From: Smallanthus sonchifolius
Lineage: Eukaryota; Streptophyta; Magnoliopsida; Asterales; Asteraceae
Direction of reading: 5' to 3'
Assembly (NCBI GenBank): GCA_023525975.1
Contig: CM042020.1
Span: forward strand, 17,261,001-17,325,000
DNA: 64,000 nucleotides
The notes below the pieces were generated by a model that worked only from the letters and a program-made list of their open reading frames with translations, did no database searches and was not told the DNA's origin. The position numbers were made by a program, and so were the translations under genes. Positions 45,027-56,212 of this stretch are shown here, piece by piece; positions within the stretch are counted from its first letter, which is position 1; each line of letters opens with the position of its first letter.

Positions 45027-46249
45027 TCTTCTATATCAGAGTCTGGAAGTTGTAGTATCTCATCAACCGATGTATAAATTGACCTTTTAGCTTCTGTCCT
45101 CCCCCTGAACACTTCAAACCATTGGTCTTGAGGGCTGTATGACCATCTGATTATTTCTCTTGAGTCTTCTGGTTTGGAAGTGGGTTTGTTCTTTATTTTG
45201 GGAGGTTGTTGATGAGTGGGAGCTGGGTGTGAGGATTTGGATTTTGAGGGAGGAGAGGAGGGGGTTCTAGGAAGGAGAGTGGAAGGTTGTTGGATTGAGG
45301 AAGTGTTGGGTGAGAGAGAAGGCTTGGGTTTCTTTGATTTCCTTTCTTCTTCTTGAATGAATACCCTTTTCTTGGAGCCTTTCTTCTCCAATCTTTCTTC
45401 CTCATCCATCTTGACTTTAAAATAGAGGGCTTGCAGGTTCATGAAATTCATGGGACCTAGCCTCTTTCCACTCTCTCCTCTAGTCTTAAGGAAGTCAATC
45501 ATGATCTTCCTTTGTTCATATGTCCTTTTATTAAAGGCAATGGTCTTTTTTGACTTTTGTTTGGCTTTTTCTTCTTCTTCTTCAGCCTTCTTCTTCTTTT
45601 CCAATTGACCCTGCTGACCCATGAAAGCTCTGTAGATTTCTTTATTTGATAGTTTCTCAAGGTAGTCTGCATCCTCACATTGAGAAACTAGAGCCTTTAT
45701 CCACTCCTCTCTCATTTCTTTGGCTAGTTCAGAATCAGTTATTCTGAACTTAGCCTCTTCCTTCTTCTTCTTCTTCTCCATCTCTTCTTCTTCTTTGTCG
45801 AATTGTTCCTGCAGTTGAAGAGCAAGAGCTTCATCTTCTTCAATTTGATAAACTGCAGGAATCTTTACTTTGAGCTCATCCAGTTGTTTTGCATACAACT
45901 GGATTTGTTGTTCTATGAGGAGAATGACTGTGAGTCTATCTTGAGCTTTCTTTGTCTCAACCATTTCCTCTTCTTCTCTTCTTCTTCTTCTTCTTCTTCT
46001 TCTTCTTTCTTCCTTTTCTTTCTTCTCTCTTAGCAACATCTCTTCATCTTCTTTGGTCATAATTCCCTTTCCCTTATCTTTGTTGGATGCCTCTGCTTCA
46101 GCTTCATTGATCACAACAGCAGATGATTGTGCTGCTGTTGGAATCTCAGCCTCAGCTTCATTGGCAATTTGGGGAATGGATAAGGGAGGGGAACTAACTT
46201 CATCTTCTTCCCATTCCATACATGTCACATCCTTCCATGCCTCCTTCAT
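45023..46249 (-). CDS. Extra ORF, part 4: charged coiled-coil protein with one W-module
   Basis: A 408-residue open frame, the longest intact piece. After an acidic N-terminus it is dominated by Lys/Glu/Arg-rich helix (residues about 60-260), including arginine and glutamate runs from a CTT repeat at about 45970-46020. A Ser/Pro-rich linker (about 300-360) follows, then module 3 at the C-terminus: IIRWSYSPQDQWFEVFRGRT and TSVDEILQLPDSDIEE. Its TGA overlaps the next ATG (ATGATG, 45023-45028). Whether it is translated alone or is a fragment of a longer protein is unclear; the one-frame link to part 3 favours the latter. Confidence 0.6.
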   Translation of the reverse strand: MKEAWKDVTCMEWEEDEVSSPPLSIPQIANEAEAEIPTAAQSSAVVINEAEAEASNKDKGKGIMTKEDEEMLLREKKEKEERRRRRRRRRREEEEMVETKKAQDRLTVILLIEQQIQLYAKQLDELKVKIPAVYQIEEDEALALQLQEQFDKEEEEMEKKKKKEEAKFRITDSELAKEMREEWIKALVSQCEDADYLEKLSNKEIYRAFMGQQGQLEKKKKAEEEEEKAKQKSKKTIAFNKRTYEQRKIMIDFLKTRGESGKRLGPMNFMNLQALYFKVKMDEEERLEKKGSKKRVFIQEEERKSKKPKPSLSPNTSSIQQPSTLLPRTPSSPPSKSKSSHPAPTHQQPPKIKNKPTSKPEDSREIIRWSYSPQDQWFEVFRGRTEAKRSIYTSVDEILQLPDSDIEE

Positions 46250-46252
46250 CTT

Positions 46253-47060
46253 TTACTCTTCTCTTCTTTTTGATTCTTCTTCTGTGTTCAGTCTGACTGT
46301 TGGAGAAGAGAGAAAGGATAGGTCTGAGTCAGATCCAGATTCCTCCTTATACAAAGAAGCCTTGATGATCTTGATCATTTCTTGACTTTCCAAGGAGTTG
46401 ACATTGAAGATGAGTGATCTGAGCTCAAAGACCTTGTGCAGGAAGGCTGAAGGTAGGAGCAAGATCTCCTTGATGTTGATTGTTAGAGAAGATCCATTGC
46501 TCAGGAAGAAGGTGAAGTCATGGGAGTCAGTGCTTGTCCATCCTTGCACTTCGACATCCCTGACCATTCTATTGTACATGAATCTTCTCCAGCACAGAAC
46601 TTCTTCTTCAGTGAGAAGACTGCTCCTTATTATTTCAAGTCTTCTAGGAGACAGTCTTCTTTCTGCTGTTGTTGAAGATTCAGGATAGGCTACCCTTTTT
46701 GCTGCTTGTATTTTTCTTTGAAAGTTGGGTAGATTATCCTCCATCAAGTCATAGAACCTGCCAATAGCAAGTTCTGCTGAGAGGTCCGTTGAGTTGTTGA
46801 TGCATTGTAGATGGTATAGGTGAAGGACTTGGATGCTGTTGAGAAAGTCCCAGTTTAGCTCTTCTACTCCGCCAAACTCCCAACCAATCCAGAACCTCTC
46901 AGACTTTCCATCATACCCCCAAGATAGTATTGTATCAAACTCTAGCTGTGTTGAAGTCAGTGGAAATTGGGGCGCAGTGGATTGACTTGTGATGGCTGCT
47001 GCTTCAGGGATGATACTGAAAGATGTATATGTTTGTTCTGTGTCTTCAGCATCTCATCAA
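46253..47060 (-). pseudogene. Extra ORF, part 3, two W-centred modules
   Basis: The frame is open from about 47060, well upstream of the Met near 46744. Module 1 (46925-46800): ILSWGYDGKSERFWIGWEFG then NSIQVLHLYHLQ. A basic segment follows (RLSPRRLEIIRSSLL and CWRRFMYNRMVRD). Module 2 (46560-46440): VQGWTSTDSHDFTFFLSNGS then IKEILLLPSAFL. It ends at a TAA (46253) and the same frame restarts at 46249. Function unknown. Confidence 0.65.
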
Positions 47061-47322
47061 CAGCCCTGACGACTAACTTCCAGTCTTCAGATGTCTCTTC
47101 TTCTTCGTTATCTGAAGCTGGCAAGTCATGAACCTGTACAAAAGCCGGCTTGAATAGTGTGCTTTGAAATACAGCCTGCTCTTGAATCCAGTCGTCAAGA
47201 CTGTCTGAGTCTTCCTCCATTGGGACCATCTCCCCCTTTTTGGTTGCATCAGTGGACAAATAAGTATCAGTTTGGGGATACAAGAGAGGGAGTAGGTAAA
47301 GTTGGGCATTGATGGGCTTCAT
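46957..47322 (-). pseudogene. Extra ORF, part 2 (acidic linker)
   Basis: Overlaps the end of part 1 in another frame. The acidic sequence (KKGEMVPMEEDSDSLDDWI, then DNEEEETSEDWKLVVRAVDE) seems to be the continuation of the same protein after a frameshift near 47280. A second frame change near 47050 leads into part 3. Confidence 0.6.
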
Positions 47323-49144
47323 GCATAGAGACTTGGTGTCTTAGTTTGGACACTTCAACCTCTAGCATAGCCGCCTTGGCCGTCAATTCCAAGTTATGAA
47401 GTTGCAGTCTGTCCTCATCCACAGTTGTGGAATCCTTGGATCCAGATAGGGCCTTAGGCCTAGCCTCTTCATCCCCATCACCCATGGTTTCATGGCGCCT
47501 GGGATTCCTCTCAGTGAGGGGAGTTTCCAAGAAAGCATCCTCACTGTGAGTTGCCGTGGTTGAGGTCTTAGCAATGTTGTCACTGTCCTCCTGGTCATTT
47601 GATGGACCAGCAGTAGTGACAGCCTCTTCCATATACACTCTTTCATAACTCCTAGAGTGGACCTTCAGGGTAGAAGAACTTGGGTTGGGTGTGTTGGAAG
47701 CAAGATCAATCAGTACCTCCGAGATAGTGGTAGTTGGAGAAGGTACATCATCTTGATCAGGTTCCTCAACACTTAAGTTCAGAAGAGAGAGGTAAGGCTC
47801 AGAGGGCTGTTCTATGGATCCGGGAAGTGATCTTGATCCTAATAGAGAGACATCCAAAGGAGTCTCCCTAATAATGTGGCTGTCCCTTATGATATTCTCA
47901 CAAGAATGTTGTGATTCTGAGTGAGGGCTGTTAGGTTGGGTTTGGGCCTTGGAGGCAAGAGAAGAAGGAGTTCTCTTGCCCTTTTTCCTAGTATATGTCG
48001 TTGCAACCGGGGCCCTGTGTTCCGGTTGAACGATAACATCCAAAAGAGGTGTAAGTAATTTTTGTGCCTGTGCATCCTTAGTAGTATGCACAGGGGTTCG
48101 AATGGTGGAAGCAGATTGTTGTTCAGGATGTGAGGTGGAGGGTGTGGGATCAGTATCAACTGGGATTGCTGAACTGTCACCCGGGGTACTTTGTATGTTC
48201 AACATTGTAGATAACAATGGAACATTGACCCCTGAGAACTTTTTGAAAACAGTTCTCATGCTTTGAAAAATATTATTTTTATGTCCCAACATGATGTAGA
48301 TTCTTGCAGGTTTCGAAAGTTCTTTTAGTTCTTGATTGAAAATCTCCTGCAAGAATCTTGGGTACATAAAAAATTATTGCTTTGCACCCCCTTGAAGGTT
48401 ATATCTCAAACCCTCAAATATGAGGTGTGCAAAGTTGAAGCCTTGGTTAGTGACCATACCATGGAAGGCAGAGTCAAGTGCTGAGCTCACCTGATGCCAT
48501 CCACTCCTCTTCTGGGATATGCATTGGAGAAGAGTGTGGCAGAGATACTTCCATGGAGGGCCCATCAGCGCCTTCTCGATCGTATACTCGGTCTGATTTC
48601 CAGTGTATCCAATGGATACAAAGGTCCTCATGTATTCGTCCTTCGAGTATGAGATGGCAGCTCCCTCATCCTGAAGCTTAAGATGTTTTCGGAGGGTAGC
48701 TTCCGAGATGGTGATATCCTTTCCGTCTACTTTGGCTTTAATTTGGGGAATCCCCTGTTCAGTTGAGTAGACAGCGGTACTCCAGAAATCCTCCATATGA
48801 GGGATATATATGGTAGGGTTGGTTGTGAGGGCAAAGTAGATTTTTGATCGACATAAGAAGTCGATCATATCATTGAATCCTTCAGATTTCTTTCCCTTGG
48901 TAAGGTATGCTGTAAGGTTGTGGTATGGGGAGAACTTGTCATCAGGGTTATTGATGTCTGCCATTGTTGTATGATTTGGAGGGAAGGTTAGAATATGGGA
49001 GGCTTTGAATGTTTTAAAGATGAAGGGCTTTGAATGTGGTGGGGACTTGAGAGAAAGTGATGTGGGTTTAGGGTGAAATTGAAGGTGAAGAGGTGGTAAG
49101 GAAATTTGATTTGTTCTTATAATGGCATAGGAGGGAAAAAGCAA
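47267..49144 (-). pseudogene. Extra (env-position) ORF, part 1
   Basis: Frames 49144-48374 and 48367-47267 are one frame broken by a single TAA. The likely true start is the Met of MADINNPDDKFSPYHN (near 48964); the upstream leader is basic and Pro/Ser-rich. The conserved domain at residues about 60-250 (DFLCRSKIYFALTTNPTIYI, IPQIKAKVDGKDITISEATL, FNFAHLIFEGLRYNLQ) is of a type I recall from Asteraceae retroelement proteins, without a known function. FLQEIFNQEL and FSGVNVPLLSTML follow, then a long Ser/Thr/Pro-rich region and a C-terminal heptad stretch (about 47400-47340). No signal peptide or membrane segment is evident. Confidence 0.75.
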
Positions 49145-49746
49145 AATGACTTGTACAGTACAACCTAATTCACCTTTTACTATTACAGCTGTAATACACC
49201 GAGGCAGTCATGGTAAAGACTGATGTTGATTTTTATAGCGGTTAAAAGTTAATTTGGACTTAAATTTACCCATCAACAGCAAACTTGGTTGCTGTGGATG
49301 AATAAGCCTGTCCGCTACAACCTTGGTTGCTGCGGAAGGTTAAGTCTGTCAGCAGCAAACTTATCTGCTGCTGATGGATTTAATAATCCGCAGCAAGGAT
49401 GTTGCTGCTAACAGTCTTAAAGGAATCCACAGGAAACCTGTTCCTGCTGATAACTTAAAGCAGTCAGCTGCAAATCTTTTGCTGCTGAAGATTAAATCTG
49501 TCAGCAGTTAACTCATCTGATGCTGATAGATTTAATAATCCACAGCAAGGATGTTGCTGCTGACAGTCTTAAAGAAATCCGCAGGAAAACTGTTCCTGCT
49601 GATAACTTAAAGCAGTCAGCTGCAAATCTTTTGCTGCTGAAGATTAAACCTGTCAGCAGCTGATGGACGAAAATGCTGCTGACTTATAACTTTATTTACA
49701 ACATAAGACAAAACATATTTTAAAATGGAATTTTTAGAGATAGATT
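49145..49746 (-). repeat. Spacer with 152-bp tandem duplication and GCTGCTGA words
   Basis: Between RT and the extra ORFs. TTTAATAATCC words begin units at 49379 and 49531 (period 152), each with CAGTCAGCTGCAAATC and TTGCTGCTGAAGATTAAA. The same CAGCAGC/GCTGCTG words fill the LTRs and the gag repeat. No ORF. Confidence 0.85.
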
Positions 49747-51222
49747 TTAATCAAAGTTCATCATACCAATTGATTCAACTAAATATTTAAATCTAGCTTC
49801 ATCAAAAGGTTTTGTAAACAAATCAGCATGTTGCTCATTCGTATGAACTTTGGTTAAAATAATCCTCTTTTTCTCAGCTTGATCTCTTATGAAATGATAC
49901 CTGGTGTCAATGTGCTTTGTCTTTGAGTGCTGCACCGGATTGTTTGTGATTGAGATAGCACTCACGTTGTCAATGTGAATTGGAGTTTCCATGAAAGTCA
50001 TCCCATAATTCAACATTTGATTTTGTATCCAGATGACTTGTGCACAGCAACTTGAAGTTGCAATGTATTTTGCTTTAGCTGTAGAAGTTGAAACACATGT
50101 TTGCTTCTTGCACTGCCATGAAATCAATCTCCCTCCCAGAAACTGACATCCCCCTGAAGTGGACTTTTTGTCCAAGTTGCATCCCCCATAGTCACTGTCA
50201 GTGTATGCATACAGATTGAACATGTCATTTTTAGAGTACCATAGCCTAAGTCTTGAGGCACCCTTTAGGTATCTAAAGATTCTCTTGACAGCCTGAAGAT
50301 GTGAAACTTTTGGAGCTGCTTGAAATCTTGCACAGAGACATACTGCAAACATGATATCTGGCCATGAGGCAGTGAGATACATGAGAGACCCTATCATTGC
50401 ATGGTACTGATGTTGATCAGTGTCTTGGCCATCTTTGTCTGGAGTCAGCTGATGATGCACTTGCATAGGGGTTCTTGCAGCAGAGCAGTTAGCCATTTTG
50501 AATCTTTCCAAAATGCTCTTTACATATTTGGATTGGCTGATAAAGATTCCATTTGGGACCTGTTTGACTTGTAGACCCAAGAAGAAATTTGGTTCACCCA
50601 TTGAACTCATCTCAAACTTTGAGTGCATCAGAATATCAAAGTATTTGAACAGCTGTTTCCTTGTTGATCCAAAGATGATATCATCAACATAAATTTGAAC
50701 TAGTAAGATTTCTCCCCCTTCATCTTTGATAAACAAGGTCTGGTCAATGGCACCTCTTCTGAAGTTGTTGTTTAGTAGATATCCTGACAGGGTTTCATAC
50801 CAGGCTCTTGGTGCCTGATGTAGGCCATATAGAGCTTTGTCTAGTTTGAACACTTGAGTAGGATGTGCAGGATCTATAAAGCCTGGAGGCTGTTTGACGT
50901 ATACTTCCTCACCAATCTTCCCATACAGAAAGGCACTTTTTACATCCATTTGATAGACAGTGAAATTCTTGGATGCAACATATGCCAGGATGATTCTGAT
51001 GGCCTCCAGTCTGGCAATAGGAGCAAAGACTTCATCATAGTTAATTCCTTCTTCCTGAGTGTAGCCTTGAGCTACAAGTCTGGCTTTGTTCTTGACTACA
51101 ATGCCTCTCTCATCTTGCTTGTTCCTGAAAACCCATCGTGTGCCAATAGCATATTTACCTGGTGGAAGATCAACAAGTTTCCAGACATCCTGCCTCTTGA
51201 ATTGCAGCAATTCTTCCTGCAT
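49747..51222 (-). pseudogene. RT-RNase H of the 13.1 kb element
   Basis: A 491-residue open frame continuous with the integrase frame across one stop. RT: TRWVFRNKQDERG, MDVKSAFLYG, LDKALYGLHQAPRAWY, catalytic YVDDIIFGS (residues about 178-186), then FFLGLQVKQ. RNase H: YTDSDYGGCNLDKKSTSG, KTKHID and DLFTKPF at the end. The normal STAEAEY motif reads STAKAKY (50056-50085), so the catalytic glutamate is replaced by lysine. RT looks intact but RNase H should be inactive. Confidence 0.93.
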
Positions 51223-51231
51223 TGCTTCAAT

Positions 51232-53125
51232 CTAGCTGCTGTGTTTGAGTGCTTCATCTATCTTCTTGGGTTCCACCTGAGATAGGAAACATGAAAACAA
51301 GCATATATTGGCCTCGTGAGATTTGCTTCTTGTGAGAACTCCTTGGTGTACTTGGCCAATAATATTTTCATGAGGATGTTCTTTGTGGATCCTCTGTGCT
51401 GGTACTACCTCCAGTTGTATCCCTTGCTCCAGATTGCTTTGATTTTGATCAGGGATCTCTTCATTCATGGTGGAAGAGTCTTCAACATCATTAGCCACAT
51501 CAATATTTTCAGCAATAGCATCATCAGCATCTACAACATTTACCGAGGAGTCTTCATTTAGATTTTCAGTTTCAAACAGGCTGCTACTGGTTACATTAGA
51601 TAGTCTTGTTCCTGCTTCACTTGCTTCCATAACTGATGGAGGATCAATTGATGGTCTTCTCAGACTGATAGAAGATTTGGGAAAATCCAGTCTGTAGTCA
51701 GTGGATGAAGTGGAGGCAGGTGTTTGTGTAGACGTAGACTCCATATTTGAGAAGGTGAGAGGCTCAAATATTTGGGAGAAGGAGTCTATGTCAAAGAGCC
51801 AGTTTGGACCTTTTCCCTGCTCACAGACAATGTGTTCTCTGCATTCCACATTTGCTGATTCTTCCACAATTCTTGTTCTTGAATTAAATACTCTATAGGC
51901 CTTTGATTGAGAGGAATAGCCTACGAAATATCCTTCATCAGATTTGGCACCAAACTTAGGAAGAACCCCATGTGTGATGAGAATGGTGCATGGACACCCA
52001 AAAGGTTTTAGGAACCCAATGTAGGGAATTCTTTGAAACCAAAGTTCATAGGGTGTCTTGTTGAGGGGTTTGACAATTAGAACTCTGTTTTGCACATAAT
52101 AGGCTGTGCTAACTGCTTCTGCCCAGAATGTGAGTGGCAGTTTTGAGTCAGCCAACATAGATCTTGCTGACTCAATAAGAGTTCTATTTCTTCTTTCAGC
52201 AACTCCGTTTTGTTGAGGAGTTCTTGGAGCACTGTATTGTCTCTCTATCCCCTTGCTTTCACAGAAACAGTTTAAAGTGTGGTTTTTGAACTCTGTGCCC
52301 TGATCACACCTTATGATTTCCACCTTTTTATTGCTTTGATTTTCTACCCTCAGAATGTAGGATTTGATAATCTCAGCAGTTTCATCTTTGGTTCTCAAGA
52401 AGTATACCCAAGAGAATCTGGTGTAGTCATCTGTTATCACTAGACAGTATGACTTTTTACCCATTGACATGACATTTGTAGGACCGAAGAGATCCATATG
52501 CAGCAGTTGCAGTGGAGTGTCATTTGTATTCAAGATCTTGGGCTTGTGAGAACTCTTGTGTTGCTTCCCCTTTAAGCATGCAATGCAGTGGTCTTCCAAC
52601 TGAAATTCTTTGTCAGGAATCCATCTGACAAGATTATTCTTCACCAATTTGTTAATGGTTTTGATATTAACATGGCTTAATCTCCTGTGCCAGAGAGCTG
52701 ATTCATCAACTGAGGCTTTTGATAAAAAGCAGGAGACACTCCCAGATGGAGTGACTTCATCCATGTCCAGTACATAGAGATTTTCTTTTCTCTGAGCGGT
52801 CAATAAAATGCTTTCTGGAGGAGGTGTGGATAAGCCTGGAGACAGTACAAAGCATTCTTTATCTGTGAAGAGCATCCAATGCTTTTGATCACAGACCTGG
52901 GAAACACTCATGAGATTGAAGTTCAATTCTTTGACATAGTTGACCTTATCAATGCTCATTCTTTCGTTGGACACAGTTCCTTGTCCAGTAGGATCCTCCC
53001 TTTGAGTCACTTCCAAAGGCAACATATCCTCCATTGAAATGTCTGAAGTTGGAGAGGATGGATCTGTTTCCTGTCATGTGGCTGGAACAACCACTGTCTA
53101 CCACCCAGGTGTTATTCTTGTGACC
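51232..53125 (-). pseudogene. Protease and integrase of the 13.1 kb element
   Basis: The protease active site VVDSGCSSHMTG is read at about 53104-53069 and the frame then shifts near 53000. The 600-residue frame 53034-51232 holds the pre-integrase domain (LWHRRLSHVN with CIACLKGK, an HHCC zinc site). It continues with the catalytic core: HMDLFGP (first Asp), CDQGTEF (second Asp) and NGVAERRNRTLIE (Glu). All three catalytic residues remain. A TAG stop at 51232 stands where the family has tryptophan (SS-W-IEAM), cutting integrase from RT. The C-terminal acidic/Ser-rich linker is at about 51830-51400. Confidence 0.92.
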
Positions 53126-53151
53126 TAGCTGTCCCTGTACATGATAGATTT

Positions 53152-56100
53152 CTAATTAGTAGGAGGAACTCAAGAGTCTGCGGACTTGAAAAATATGGTT
53201 GTTAGTTTATCCTTTTCAGTATGTTTGCAGTCAATGGAACCAATGACAATGCTTGGAGATGGTTTGGCTTTCCATTGCTTTGTTGGTGATTTTCTAGTTT
53301 TCCTCACATTTTCAGCAGCGGATTTTGCTACTGATGTTTCTGGCTTGTCAACAGTAGATCCTGCTGCTGATGGCTTTATTGAAGTGGCAGCATTCTTTGC
53401 AGCTGAAGGTTTTGCCTTGGATTTTACCTTATCAGCAGTGGACACTCTTGCTGCTGATGGCTTTGCCTTATTAGCAGCAGATTTTGCTACGGAGGATTTT
53501 AGCTTATCAGCAACAGACTTGGTTGCTGCTGAAAGCTTCTGCTTTGTTTTCTTGGGCTTCACTTGACTAATAACCGATGTATGCTGATCATTCTTTACCT
53601 TTTGTCTTTAAGGAGCTTGATGAAGGATCTGGTTGAAGGGGTTAAACTTACAATTTGCAGCAAAGTGGTCTGATTCACCACAAATGATGCAAGTTTGTTG
53701 AGATTTAGGCAGCTTCACTCTTGGGGGAGATAGAGATTCCCTGAACTTAGTTTCTTTGACCTCGTAGCTTCTTACCTTCTTGTTTTTGTTAGTCTTTTCA
53801 AAGGCATGCTGCTTTGAATTTCTTTGGTATTCCAGGTAATGAAAGCAGGTGCTGGCAGTGTGGTTATATCTGCCACACACAAAGCATGATCTTGCCAGTT
53901 TGTCTCTTGAAAGGTAGACATAGTCCTTTCTTTGGAACAGATCCTTGAAGTTCCATGGATGAGCTTTGTTATGTTCAAAAGTGGCTTCTTCTAGGGTCTT
54001 TTGAACATATGGAACTTTTTCTTCAAGCTTACGACATATATCAAATACCTTCCTCTTTGTGATCGTCTTTGACTGAGGCTTGGGGTTTGTGGGTCCTGAT
54101 GTCTGTCCCTTTTCAACGTTTAGCTTTCTTCCATCTGGAGGATAGCTGATCTTAATCTGTTTGAATGGTACAGGGGCTGGAATAGCTGGAATAACAGCAG
54201 GAACTTCAACTCTATTCAGAACAGCTTCAGATGGTGCTGCACTGGTTTCATCATGGTCTGAGTAGGTTGACTCAGATTCCGATGAGGTAGTGCAGTCTTC
54301 GACGAAAGGTTCATCCGTTGAAGGATCAAGGTTTCAGTTTGCAGTGTCAAGATTTGCAACATTGAAGCTTGGTTCATGAATGGCAATATAGTCAGCAGGA
54401 GGAGGAACAAATTTGTACTGATCATTGTTATACTCAAGTCCAGTTTTTACCTTCTCATGGACTTGAATATCTAAAAGTCTTTGTAACTTTTTAGAGGAAA
54501 ATTCATATTTTTCAACATGAACTTTCTGTTCTGCCAGTTCAGCTCTGGTAGCTTTTAGTTTTACCAGTAGATCATCAATCTGAGTTTCAAGACTAGTTTG
54601 TTCATGTTTTAACGATGAAATCTCTTTCTTAAGGCAGTTAATCTTTTCTTTATAAGTATTTTCAACCTTTTTGAACTCAGATTTCATCTGATGAAACTCT
54701 TCATTTTGATCTAGAAGGTTTTAGTTATGCTTTCTATAACCCAAAACTTTATCAATACAGGCTTGAGAGTAATGATGTTCAGATACCTGAGGTGGTATCT
54801 CTGTAGTGTCTGCCATAAGAGCTTGATTGTTGACAGGCAGCTCTTCATACTGGAAGCTCCAGTCGAAGTAAGAAGTTCCTACAGTTGCACAGGCTGCAGT
54901 TTGAACTGGAGGAGTAGCTTGTTGTTGCTGTCTAGGTTGGGCTTGGTGAGCTTGTCTTGACTGAGGAGCAGCTGGATTTGCTCTTGGTGCTTTGCATTCT
55001 CTAGCAAAGTGACCCACTAGGTTACAGTTGTAACATCTTAGTTTGCTTTTATCCAAGCCAACTCTGGTGTTGGAGTTGTTACTTGGAATGGGTCTTCCGG
55101 TTCTAGAGTAGAATCTTTTTGCTCTTATAGAGAGCATGGCATACGAGTGCTGTATGTCCATTTCTTCTAAATCATCTGGATGAAAGCATTCCAGATCTTC
55201 CTTGATAAAGGACATGTTGCTTGAGTTTTCAGAAACAAAAGCAGCAGAGGTTGATGTTTGAGGAGGAGCTTCTAGGAGAAATGGTGAGTTGTTTGTTTGA
55301 GAGGTAGGAGTTTGTGGATGGGTGACAATAGGAGGATAGTAGTTGCTGGAACTAGGAACTGAGTGGTCGGAGTGAAGCGCAAATGAGATGGTGGAGGAAG
55401 AAGAGGCTGATTGATGATTAGAGCTCTTTTCCTTGGCTTGAATCATTTCTAATTAATATGTTTTCAGCATACCAAAGAGCTCTGTCATCTGGAGAGTTTT
55501 TAAATTCTCCGTTCTTCTTATAGACACTGTGTATAGTGTCCAGCAACTTCGAAGAGATCTGATAAACTTTTTGAGAATATCTTCATTCTCTAGCTTTACT
55601 TTGGAGCACTGCAGTTCTCCCACCAGGTAAGTGTACCTGTTATACAAAACGGTTAGTGACTCACCTTCCTTCCATACGAAGTTTTCGTATTGCTGTTTCA
55701 GGACGTCCCTTCTGTTTTCTTTGACTTCCTCAGAGCCAGCAAACATCTTCTCAAGAGCCTCCCAGAGCTCTTTAGCAGTTTTGTAACTTCTGAAGTTATG
55801 AAAAACTTCATTTGGAAGGCACATTTGGATAGCTCCTAGTGCCTTGAAGTCCACCTCCATCTTCTTTATGTCCTCTTTTGAGTACTTGGAGGGCTCCTTC
55901 GGAACTAGTGGTCCTCCAGAGTCGGCAGAAGCCACCATGGGAGTGTAGTGTCCATCCCTGATGGATTTCCACATTCCGTACTCCTGATAACAGAAAAAGC
56001 TTTCCATGCGATTCTTCCACATGTCGTATTCTTCCCCAGATACCAGTCTTGGTGGTCGGTTGATGCTGCCGATGTCTTCAAATCCATTGCTCTGTGCCAT
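53152..56100 (-). pseudogene. gag: Gag of the 13.1 kb element, single frame with five stops
   Basis: One reading frame runs from the Met at 56100 to TAG at 53152, about 980 codons, ending in VPPTN like other copia Gags. In-frame stops lie at 55453, 54721, 54334, 53608 and 53170 without frameshift. N-terminal core: NRPPRLVSGEEYDMW, AKELWEALEKMFAGSEEVKE. Three zinc knuckles: CYNCNLVGHFAREC (near 55010), CFVCGRYNHTASTC (near 53875), CIICGESDHFAANC (near 53670). A coiled coil lies at about 54687-54480. An Ala/Lys-rich repeat (KPSAAKNAA type) lies at 53562-53290. Homologous motifs occur in the second copia Gag (HPDDLEEMDIQ here, HPAELEEMDIK there). Confidence 0.88.
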
Positions 56101-56200
56101 CTTTGTTTTTGTGTTTTTGGGTGACTTAATGAAAGAGAGAGTTTAGAATAGAATTAGAAGTGATTAAACAAGTGTGAGTTTGTTTAATCTGAGCCAAAGC

Positions 56201-56210
56201 TCTGATACCA
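56201..56210 (-). promoter_or_regulatory. Primer binding site of the 13.1 kb element
   Basis: On the minus strand TGGTATCAGA(GC) two bases from the LTR end: initiator tRNA-Met type. Confidence 0.92.
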
Positions 56211-56212
56211 CT

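Noticed and set aside
45803..46033. Serine-run plus ORF
   Set aside because: Antisense of the Glu/Arg repeat in the charged coiled-coil ORF.
49379..49680. Coding region between RT and the extra ORFs
   Set aside because: No open frame; two 152-bp repeat units with stops in all frames.
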